A stretch of 48,400 nucleotides of DNA from a gamma proteobacterium HTCC2207 (lineage in GTDB: Bacteria > Pseudomonadota > Gammaproteobacteria > Pseudomonadales > Porticoccaceae): contig CAJJAU010000045.1 of assembly GCA_905182275.1 (NCBI GenBank), forward strand, positions 1-48,400. Reading direction: 5' to 3'. Both the position numbers and the translations under genes were made by a program. The stretch's first letter is position 1, and each line of letters starts with the position of its first letter. Shown here piece after piece: positions 31,044-38,396 of the stretch. The notes beneath the pieces were generated by a model. That model saw nothing but the letters and a program-made list of their open reading frames with translations. It was not told where the DNA came from and searched no databases.

Positions 31044-32725
31044 TTACCTCACCTCAGCAGCGCATTAAAGAGTATACCGAACGTAATTGGTGGGGCCATG
31101 AGACCTTACATGACCTTCTGCAGCGGCAGGTTGAAAAAAATCCCGAATTACTGGCTGTTGCAGATCAGCCTAATCGAGGCGAATTAACCGGCGACGCCCC
31201 CTATCGCTTAACCTACAGTGAGCTTAATGACGCCAGTACCGCACTTGCATGTCAGTTAATTGATGCGGATATTGGTGCGGATGATGTCGTTATTGTGCAA
31301 CTCCCCAATATCGCAGAGCTAGTCATCTGCTATATGGCCTGTAGCAAGGTAGGCGCAATTATTTCGCCGATTCCAGTGCAATATGGACGTCATGAATTAA
31401 CTCATATTAGTGCCATGGTTTCCCCCAAGGCAATGATTACAATTGATAGCTTTAGAGATCTGCCACTGGCGAAAAATGCTCAAGAATACCTTGATGACAG
31501 GATAGCATTGCTGGTTTTTGGTAAAGACTTGCAGGTGAATAGTAGCCCAGATGAAACCTACCAATTGCAGTTATCCCGTTATCAACAATTCCACCCAGCA
31601 GATGCCAACCATATTATTACCATTTGCTGGACCTCGGGAACCACAGGTACACCCAAAGGCGTGCCACGATCTCACAACATGTGGATTGCTACGGCCCGGT
31701 GCTGCGCTGAGGCGGGAAATTACCAAGCCGGAGATCGCTTTTTAAATGTCTTTCCGCTGGTCAATATGGCATCAATTGGCGGATTTTTATTTCCGGCCCT
31801 AATAACTGGATGCAGTATTATTTTGCATCATCCCTTAGATCCGAGTCTGTATTTGAGTCAGTTACAGAATGAAAAAATTACCTTTACTCTTGCACCGCCC
31901 TTACTACTGAACCAACTGGCCAAATCCCCCGACATGTGGGGCCAGTTTGATTTTTCTAACCTGCGCTCTATAGGCTCTGGTTCGGCGCCTCTTGCCCCTT
32001 GGATGATTGATACTTTTAGTCAGAAGTATGGGTTAGATGTGATTAATTTTTATGGATCTAATGAAGGGATTAGTTTGTTCTGTACACCTATGCACACGGC
32101 TGACAGCGATATTCGAGCGACTATGTTTCCAAGATTAGGATGTGGTATCGATCATTTTGATTCCTATGCAAATAAGGCGCTGCTCAGCAAGGTGGTGGAT
32201 ATAGATACTGGGGAAGTGATTACTCAAGTTGGGCAGGTAGGGGAGTTACTGTTTGCTGGGGCAACGGTGTTTGATGGCTACCTCTGTACTGACAATACCG
32301 AATTATTCCGTGACGATGGTTACTTCCATACCGGCGATCTGGTTGAGATTTGCGGTGAGCCGCCTTGGTTTTATCGAATAGCCGGGCGCAGCAAAGATAT
32401 TATTAATCGCGGTGGTATGAAAATCTCTCCTGCAGAGATTGATATTTTGTTAGAAGGCTTGCCCGATTCGACAGAGGCTGCGGTGTGTAAGTACCAAGAT
32501 GATGAACTGGGTGAGAAGATCTGTGCTTGTATAGTCATGGAGCCCAACACTGAAATTATAACCTTAGAGAAATTATCGGACTATCTCAGTGCACTAGGCA
32601 TCGCTAAATTTAAACTGCCGGAGCGCATAGAGTTTTTTACTCATTTGCCGCGTAATCCATTGGCCAAGGTGCAGCGTTTTATGTTGGAAGACAGTGTCAG
32701 CCAACGTCAGCAGGAGAATATTTAA
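31040..32725 (+). CDS. AMP-forming acyl-CoA synthetase (ANL superfamily)
   Basis: A 561-residue adenylating enzyme. The A3 loop TSGTTGTPKGVPRSH, the A5 segment INFYGSNEG, the A7 GYFHTGDLV and the A8 hinge IAGRSKDIINRGGMKISPAEI are all present, and the C-terminal LPRNPLAKVQRF carries the A10 lysine needed for adenylate formation. The style of N terminus (TERNWWGHETLHDLL) recalls cyclic or aromatic acid ligases such as DhbE and cyclohexanecarboxylate-CoA ligase more than long-chain FadD, though this is a judgement by eye. It activates a carboxylic acid to its CoA ester via an acyl-AMP. Start and stop overlap neighbours by 4 bp and 1 bp, indicating translational coupling. Confidence 0.92.
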   Translation: MITSPQQRIKEYTERNWWGHETLHDLLQRQVEKNPELLAVADQPNRGELTGDAPYRLTYSELNDASTALACQLIDADIGADDVVIVQLPNIAELVICYMACSKVGAIISPIPVQYGRHELTHISAMVSPKAMITIDSFRDLPLAKNAQEYLDDRIALLVFGKDLQVNSSPDETYQLQLSRYQQFHPADANHIITICWTSGTTGTPKGVPRSHNMWIATARCCAEAGNYQAGDRFLNVFPLVNMASIGGFLFPALITGCSIILHHPLDPSLYLSQLQNEKITFTLAPPLLLNQLAKSPDMWGQFDFSNLRSIGSGSAPLAPWMIDTFSQKYGLDVINFYGSNEGISLFCTPMHTADSDIRATMFPRLGCGIDHFDSYANKALLSKVVDIDTGEVITQVGQVGELLFAGATVFDGYLCTDNTELFRDDGYFHTGDLVEICGEPPWFYRIAGRSKDIINRGGMKISPAEIDILLEGLPDSTEAAVCKYQDDELGEKICACIVMEPNTEIITLEKLSDYLSALGIAKFKLPERIEFFTHLPRNPLAKVQRFMLEDSVSQRQQENI

Positions 32726-33960
32726 TGAGTATACCTATTTATATATTGGGAGGATCTCAAACAGATTTTGCACGCAACTGGGCAAGAGAAGATCTGTCTC
32801 TTTACGATATGTTTCGCGAGGCACTGAACCAAGCGCTAACGTCAACCGGCATTAGCCCAGATCAAATTGAAGTTGGGCATGTGGGCAATTTTGTGGGTGA
32901 TTTGTTTACCGGTCAGGGGTTAATAGGCGGTTTTTTTGCCGAGGCGCATGCTGAATTATCCGCCATTCCAACCAGTCGTCATGAGGCTGCCTGTGCATCA
33001 GGATCCATCGCTATTCTAAGTGCTATGCGAGATATTGAAGCGGGTCATTACGATTTGGCCTGCGTGCTGGGGTTGGAATATATGCGCAATGTGGACGGTC
33101 AAACCGGCGCTGAATATTTGGGCGCAGCAACATGGAAAGGTGTTGAGGCGACCGATTGTGATTTTCCGTGGCCCTTCATGTTCAATCAAATAATTGATGA
33201 ATATGACACGCGTCATGGCATTGACTGTGATTATCTAAAAGCCATTTCAAAAATCAACTTCGACAATGGTCGCCGCAACCCCAATGCTCAGACCAGGAAT
33301 TGGAATTTTCCACCGGAGTGTTACACCGACCACGACCAGCTCAATCCGGTTATTGAAGGCAAGGTGCGCAAAATGGATTGTGGTCAGATTACCGATGGTG
33401 CCGCCTGTGTGTTTTTAGCTAGTGAAAAGGCGGCTAAAGCCTATGCCGCAGAACATCATCTGAAGCTTTCAGATATTCCAATAATTAAAGGCTGGGGGCA
33501 TCGGTCGGCCGCACTAAGCTTAGACAGCAAGTTGAAATTGAGTGCTGGGCAGCCATTTTTATTTCCCCATGTTAATCAACTCATGATCGATACTCTGGGT
33601 CGAGCAGGCTTTTCTCATGTGACTGATCTTGACGGTTTAGAAACACATGATTGTTTTTCTATTACAGAGTATATGGCGATAGATCATATTGGTCTGACAG
33701 CACCCGGAGAGAGTTGGAAAGCCATCGAGGAGGGACGCATTGGAATGGACGGTGATTTCCCGATTAACCCTAGTGGAGGCCTTCTTGGTTTAGGCCATCC
33801 AGTTGGGGCCACAGGCGTACGCATGTTATTGGACTGTGCAAAGCAAGTGACAGGCCGGGCAGGTGACTATCAAATTGCTGGGGCAAAGAACATGGCTACG
33901 TTTAATTTGGGTGGTAGCACCACCACCTGTGTGAGTTTTATTGTCGGCGTTAATCCGTGA
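32725..33960 (+). CDS. SCP2-type thiolase family protein
   Basis: A 411-residue thiolase-like enzyme. The nucleophilic Cys lies in HEAACASGSIAI; HDCF in LETHDCFSIT replaces the NEAF box of ordinary thiolases and marks the SCP2-thiolase group, where the HDCF cysteine is thought to act as the general acid/base; GGLLGLGHPVGATG holds the catalytic His. The C terminus lacks the usual second-Cys box, as expected for this group. SCP2-type enzymes shorten branched, steroid-like or cyclic beta-keto acyl-CoAs. It overlaps the ligase stop by 1 bp (TAATG) and the next thiolase by 4 bp. Natural substrate unknown. Confidence 0.9.
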   Translation: MSIPIYILGGSQTDFARNWAREDLSLYDMFREALNQALTSTGISPDQIEVGHVGNFVGDLFTGQGLIGGFFAEAHAELSAIPTSRHEAACASGSIAILSAMRDIEAGHYDLACVLGLEYMRNVDGQTGAEYLGAATWKGVEATDCDFPWPFMFNQIIDEYDTRHGIDCDYLKAISKINFDNGRRNPNAQTRNWNFPPECYTDHDQLNPVIEGKVRKMDCGQITDGAACVFLASEKAAKAYAAEHHLKLSDIPIIKGWGHRSAALSLDSKLKLSAGQPFLFPHVNQLMIDTLGRAGFSHVTDLDGLETHDCFSITEYMAIDHIGLTAPGESWKAIEEGRIGMDGDFPINPSGGLLGLGHPVGATGVRMLLDCAKQVTGRAGDYQIAGAKNMATFNLGGSTTTCVSFIVGVNP

Positions 33961-35159
33961 AACAGGCGTTTATTTATGATGCGATCAGGACGCCAAGAGG
34001 TAGGGCCAAAGCCGATGGTGGGCTAGCCGACTTAACTCCCTTTGAATTATTAAAAACACTTTACGATGCCCTCGAACAGCGTACTCACCTAGACAGAAAT
34101 CGCGTTGAGGATGTAGTGCTCGGATGCGTAACACAGGTGGGTGAACAAGGCGGTAATATAGCAAAAGCCTCATTACTTTATGCTGGATGGCCCGATCATG
34201 TCCCAGGCTTAACGGTTAATCGTTACTGTTCGTCGGGAATCGATGCCATTAATATCGCTGCCATGAAAGTGATGACCGGGCAAGCACAGTGCACTATAGC
34301 CGGAGGCATAGAAATGATGTCTCGAGTGCCTATGTTGTCAGATAAGGCGACCCTATTTTCAGATTCAGCCCAGGCTTTGCGCCATCGCATGCTCATGATG
34401 GGCAGCGGCGCTGATCTTATAGCATCCCTTTTTGATATGAGTCGTCAGCAGGTTGATGAGGTTGCTTTTAAAAGTCAACAGCGAGCCGCCTATGCCAGAG
34501 AGCAGGGCTGGTTTAGCTCTATTATCCCTATTTTCAACCCTGTTAAAGACATCATGGTCAACATGGATGAATGTGTTAGAGAAGCAATCTCTATGGACGA
34601 ATTAGACGCATTGAAACCTTTCTTCGCTGACATAGGAGCCCAAGGCGTTGATGCTCTGCAGTGCCAAGAGCACCCGGAGCTAGAGGCTATTCGACATGTA
34701 CATACCGCAGGGAACTCGCCTGCCATGGCTGATGCGGCGTCTCTTATTTTGATTGGCGATGAGTCACTCTCTGAAACATTAGGTCAACCACCACGCGCCA
34801 AAATTGTTGCTATGGCTACGGTTTGTGACGACCCACTGGAAGTAGTTTCAGGATGTGCAAAAGCTACCGCAACATTAATGAGACAACATAATCTAAAAGC
34901 ATCAGACATCGATCTGTTTGAGCTCCATGAAGCTTTTGCTGCAACTAGTATAAAATGTCAGCTCACTTTAGGTATTGGCGATGAAAAGCTAAATGTGAAT
35001 GGAGGCTGTATAGCGCTAGGCCATCCAATGGGCGCGACAGGTGGGATTATGATGGGGACTCTGTTGGATGAGCTAGAGCGAAGAAAAAGTACAACCGGTA
35101 TTGTTGCGGCAAGCGGAGCAGCAGGAAGTGGTACCGCTATTTTGATTCAATGTGTGTAA
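33957..35159 (+). CDS. Acetyl-CoA acyltransferase (thiolase) with second catalytic Cys replaced by Ser
   Basis: A 400-residue thiolase starting at GTG 33957. The nucleophilic Cys is in NRYCSSGIDAIN, the oxyanion box is HEAF as in FadI/TFE-type thiolases, and GGCIALGHPMGATGG holds the His. In the last box, where the family normally has a cysteine (pattern AACAAGGxG or CIGGG), this protein has AASGAAGSG; the residue is Ser386 encoded by AGC at 35112-35114. The proton-shuttle cysteine is therefore absent. Thiolases split beta-keto acyl-CoA with CoA. The enzyme may be slower, biased to one direction, or specialised. Last gene of the overlapping operon. No terminator is visible after it. Confidence 0.9.
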   Translation: MKQAFIYDAIRTPRGRAKADGGLADLTPFELLKTLYDALEQRTHLDRNRVEDVVLGCVTQVGEQGGNIAKASLLYAGWPDHVPGLTVNRYCSSGIDAINIAAMKVMTGQAQCTIAGGIEMMSRVPMLSDKATLFSDSAQALRHRMLMMGSGADLIASLFDMSRQQVDEVAFKSQQRAAYAREQGWFSSIIPIFNPVKDIMVNMDECVREAISMDELDALKPFFADIGAQGVDALQCQEHPELEAIRHVHTAGNSPAMADAASLILIGDESLSETLGQPPRAKIVAMATVCDDPLEVVSGCAKATATLMRQHNLKASDIDLFELHEAFAATSIKCQLTLGIGDEKLNVNGGCIALGHPMGATGGIMMGTLLDELERRKSTTGIVAASGAAGSGTAILIQCV

Positions 35160-35209
35160 TTTTAATTTTCCGCATCTAAATATTGGCTTGGTTTGATTAA
35201 GGCGGTTTT

Positions 35210-36001
35210 ATGAAAACTATTATTCAACGATTTTTTGTTTTGGGTGTTTTTTTTGTTATGTCCTCGGTGTCCCATGCATCTGAAGGGACTCAGATTAAGC
35301 CATCAAAAAATCTCAAGACAGATCGTATTCTCTTTGTTGGTAATAGCTACCTTTACTACAATGATAGCCTGCATAACCACGTAAAGAGGATGGTTCAGGA
35401 AAAATTCCCAAAAAGAAAAAAACTCCTTAGCTATAAATCTTCTACCATTGGTGGCTCACGTTTGGTACACCACAATATTGATCATTTATTAGATTCAAAA
35501 AATATTGGTGTCAGCAAAAATTTTGAACTCGTCATCCTTCAAGGCGGCAGCACTGAGCCTTTAACAAAGAAATCCAGACGACAATTCCATGAGCAAGCTA
35601 AAAAAATGATCGGCAAAATAAAAGCGAGTGGTGGTAAGGCTGCACTTTATATGACCCACGCCTATGTGAAGCCTCATAAAAAATACGCGCCAGGCATGAT
35701 TGATGACATAAAAAGTACGTACGTTAAGGTGGGAAATGATAACGAGGCTCTAGTAATACCTGTAGGTTTGGCCTTTGAAATGGCCTATAGAATTAAGCCA
35801 GACATCAAATTACATAAAGAATTTGATGGTACGCATCCTAGTCTTCTTGGTACTTATTTAGCTGCCAATGTTGTTTTTGCCACTCTGTTTAAGTCGTCCC
35901 CTATCGGATTAGAGTACAACTATTTTGATACTATTTCTGATGAGGATAGGGAGTTTTTACAAAAAATAGCGACAGCAACGGTTGCCGAATTTTTTAAATA
36001 G
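35210..36001 (+). CDS. Exported SGNH/GDSL-like hydrolase
   Basis: A 263-residue protein with a signal peptide (residues 1-24, ending SVSHAS). Block I is ILFVGNSYLYYNDSL, with GNS in place of GDS, which is common in part of the SGNH superfamily and in DUF4886-like proteins. VILQGGSTEP could be the block II-III area, and DGTHPSLLGTYLAA near the C terminus gives the DxxH catalytic pair. The likely chemistry is hydrolysis of an ester, perhaps an acetyl group on a sugar or lipid, outside the inner membrane. AAGG lies upstream of ATG 35210. It lies 50 bp after the thiolase operon and 70 bp before the DASS symporter, so it may be co-transcribed with either. The substrate is unknown. Confidence 0.78.
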   Translation: MKTIIQRFFVLGVFFVMSSVSHASEGTQIKPSKNLKTDRILFVGNSYLYYNDSLHNHVKRMVQEKFPKRKKLLSYKSSTIGGSRLVHHNIDHLLDSKNIGVSKNFELVILQGGSTEPLTKKSRRQFHEQAKKMIGKIKASGGKAALYMTHAYVKPHKKYAPGMIDDIKSTYVKVGNDNEALVIPVGLAFEMAYRIKPDIKLHKEFDGTHPSLLGTYLAANVVFATLFKSSPIGLEYNYFDTISDEDREFLQKIATATVAEFFK

Positions 36002-36071
36002 ACGAATAAAGATTGTTTGAATCAGAAATGATGAATCGAGTAACAGTAAAATTGTATCGGCGGAGAAGATA

Positions 36072-37565
36072 ATGACAGAGTCAACAATAACTAAAATAGA
36101 TTCTGATAGAGCAGGTTACCAAAATATAGGATTGTTCATAGGTCCCGCAATATTCTTAGTCATGCTGGCTTTTAGTAATTTTCAACAAACCATGTCCATT
36201 GAAGCTTGGAGAACGGCTGCGGTGGGTCTATGGATGGCAGTTTGGTGGGCCACAGAGGCGATTCCTGTTCCAGTGACTGCATTTTTACCCATTGTCACTT
36301 TTGATCTTTTGGGTATTGCGTCGATTAAGGAAGCTGCTGCGCCCTATGCCAACCCTACCATTTACCTGTTTCTTGGGGCATTTATTTTGGCATTGGCCGT
36401 CGAGCGCTGGAATTTACATAAGCGCGTTGCGTTTAATATTTTGGCCCGCACGGGTACCGATGGTAAACGCTTGATTGGTGGCTTCATGTTAGTTGCAGCG
36501 CTGCTGTCTATGTGGATGACGAACACCTCAACTACGATGATGCTTTTGCCTATAGCTATCTCGGTCGTGGCCGTCGTCGTCGGCAACTTGGATGATGTGG
36601 ACCAAAAAAATAAAACTAATTTTCAAATAGCGATGCTTTTAGGTCTGGCCTTTGCGGCAACCATTGGCGGTTTGGCAACACTAATTGGCACACCGCCCAA
36701 TGCTTTATTTGCGGCCTTTATGAAGGAAAATTATGCCATCGAAATTAGTTTCTTTGACTGGATGCTGGTGGGTGTTCCTCTAACCGCAATTTTATTACCG
36801 ACAGCGTGGTTAGTTTTGACTCGTTGGGCTTTCCCGGTGAACATTCAATCCAACAGCGCGGCGGCTGCGCATCTTCGTGAGGAAAGAGAGGCACTTGGGA
36901 AAATAACGGTACCAGAAAAACGTGTCGCCATTATCTTTGGTTTGGTCGTGTTGGGATGGATTTTACGCCGGCCTCTAAGCGCCGGACTATCTATTCAAGG
37001 GTTGTCTGATACTGCCATTGCGCTCGGAGGCGCTCTTCTCCTGTTCTTTATGCCAAGTGGCGACAAGCAACAAAAGCAGTTAATGATATGGTCTAACCTT
37101 GATCGTTTGCCGTGGGGTGTTCTTATTTTGTTTGGCGGAGGTTTAAGCTTGGCTGCAACTATTGCCAGCAGTGGATTAGCGCAATGGTTAGGAGAGAGCT
37201 TGTCTCCTATATCAGTATTAGGCATTTCGGCATTGGTAATCAGCGCCACAGCTCTGGTAATCTTTTTGACTGAGTTGACCAGTAATCTGGCGACAACCGC
37301 AACGTTTTTACCAATCATCGCGGCCATTGCAATACAGGCTGGAATTCCACCCATGGTACTTTGCGTTCCGGTTACCTTGGCAGCGAGTTGCGCCTTTATG
37401 CTACCGGTGGCTACACCACCTAATGCCGTTGTCTTCTCGTCGGGAATGATAACAATCCCTCAGATGGTGCGTGCTGGGTTCTATCTCAATTGTATCGGGA
37501 TGGGATTACTGGTCTTAGTAGCATTGTGGTGGGCGCCATTGATATTTGGCGTAAACTCTTACTAA
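36072..37565 (+). CDS. SLC13/DASS-family sodium:dicarboxylate (anion) symporter
   Basis: A 497-residue membrane protein with roughly 11-12 hydrophobic segments. WMTNTSTTMMLLPIAISV and IGTPPNALFAAFM form the first half-site, and LTSNLATTATFLPIIAA with ATPPNAVVFSSG the second, the two inverted SNT/TPPN repeats that hold Na+ and the carboxylate in VcINDY-like proteins. DASS carriers import succinate, malate, citrate or sulfate. GGAG precedes ATG 36072. The gene converges, with 30 bp between, on a signalling operon that ends in a periplasmic solute-binding protein, so that operon may sense a substrate related to this transporter, though it is on the other strand. The solute is not determined. Confidence 0.92.
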   Translation: MTESTITKIDSDRAGYQNIGLFIGPAIFLVMLAFSNFQQTMSIEAWRTAAVGLWMAVWWATEAIPVPVTAFLPIVTFDLLGIASIKEAAAPYANPTIYLFLGAFILALAVERWNLHKRVAFNILARTGTDGKRLIGGFMLVAALLSMWMTNTSTTMMLLPIAISVVAVVVGNLDDVDQKNKTNFQIAMLLGLAFAATIGGLATLIGTPPNALFAAFMKENYAIEISFFDWMLVGVPLTAILLPTAWLVLTRWAFPVNIQSNSAAAAHLREEREALGKITVPEKRVAIIFGLVVLGWILRRPLSAGLSIQGLSDTAIALGGALLLFFMPSGDKQQKQLMIWSNLDRLPWGVLILFGGGLSLAATIASSGLAQWLGESLSPISVLGISALVISATALVIFLTELTSNLATTATFLPIIAAIAIQAGIPPMVLCVPVTLAASCAFMLPVATPPNAVVFSSGMITIPQMVRAGFYLNCIGMGLLVLVALWWAPLIFGVNSY

Positions 37566-37595
37566 GTAAAAAAAATTGGATTGAAGTTTATGGTT

Positions 37596-38393
37596 TTATG
37601 GCGCAACCGCCAGATTTTGATTAGGCCAATGCCGTTTAAACTCCTCAATGCGCAGTAAGCGTTGGCGAAGCACTTGCTCATGTTGGCCGTTTGCGACCAA
37701 ATTTTGATAACTATCGTTTAATTTTTTGATTATTTTTTGATCAGAATCAAGAGCCGCTGCGAGGTATAAACCATTGGAGATGCCATCAAGTCTTAATATG
37801 GGTTTGAACGATGAGCAATCTAAATCGTCACGACTACAAAGTTGCATAAGGCCTCCATCACTCATAGGGAATACGTCTATGCGTCCCAGTAAGGCCTTCT
37901 GTATATTTTGATAATTACTGTTCACCGCTTGTAGATTTTCAAACCCCTTGTCTTTAAGGAATTGATGATGAATATGCTCATTGACCACGCCGATTTTCCA
38001 AGTTTTGGCATCGGCCAAGTTAACGACTTTAATATCATCTCTTGTTGTTAGGCTGAATAGATAATAGGTCACGGGTATTAACTGCCCGATCCATCGGAAC
38101 TGTTTTTCTCGGGCTGTATCTCTGGCGATGGGATAAATAAGGACATTATCATTACTCTGGGCCTTACGATAGGCGCGTTTCCATGGCTCAAATGTCAATT
38201 CATAGTCCAATTGAGCATTATCTAGTAACTGTTTGACAAAAGCAGTGGCCTCTCCTCCGTTACCGGAGGTGTCAGCGGTTAGAGTGAAAGGGGTGGCCTC
38301 AGTTAACAGAACTAAAGGTGGCTGTTCGGCCTTAACATCTCTAACCAATGTTGCCGTTATTATCAACATTAATAGCGTACGGTGGTTTACCAT
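37596..38393 (-). CDS. Periplasmic solute-binding protein, amino-acid type (SBP_bac_3-like)
   Basis: A 265-residue protein with a signal peptide (residues 1-22, ending DVKA-EQ). The fold pattern fits type 2 periplasmic binding proteins: PPLVLLTEATPFTLTAD at the start, FEPWKRAYRKAQ as the first hinge-side helix, DAKTWKIGVVNEHIHHQFL for the second lobe and GRIDVFPMSDGGLMQL. No ABC permease or ATPase gene lies nearby. It starts three bases after the hybrid histidine kinase stop, so it is the third gene of a response-regulator/kinase operon and probably works as a ligand sensor for that kinase rather than for transport. Ligand unknown. Confidence 0.85.
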   Translation of the reverse strand: MVNHRTLLMLIITATLVRDVKAEQPPLVLLTEATPFTLTADTSGNGGEATAFVKQLLDNAQLDYELTFEPWKRAYRKAQSNDNVLIYPIARDTAREKQFRWIGQLIPVTYYLFSLTTRDDIKVVNLADAKTWKIGVVNEHIHHQFLKDKGFENLQAVNSNYQNIQKALLGRIDVFPMSDGGLMQLCSRDDLDCSSFKPILRLDGISNGLYLAAALDSDQKIIKKLNDSYQNLVANGQHEQVLRQRLLRIEEFKRHWPNQNLAVAP

Positions 38394-38396
38394 TGG

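Noticed and set aside
36995-37354. A 119-residue open frame antisense to the DASS symporter gene
   Set aside because: Shadow of a strongly conserved gene on the other strand; no domain and no ribosome binding site.
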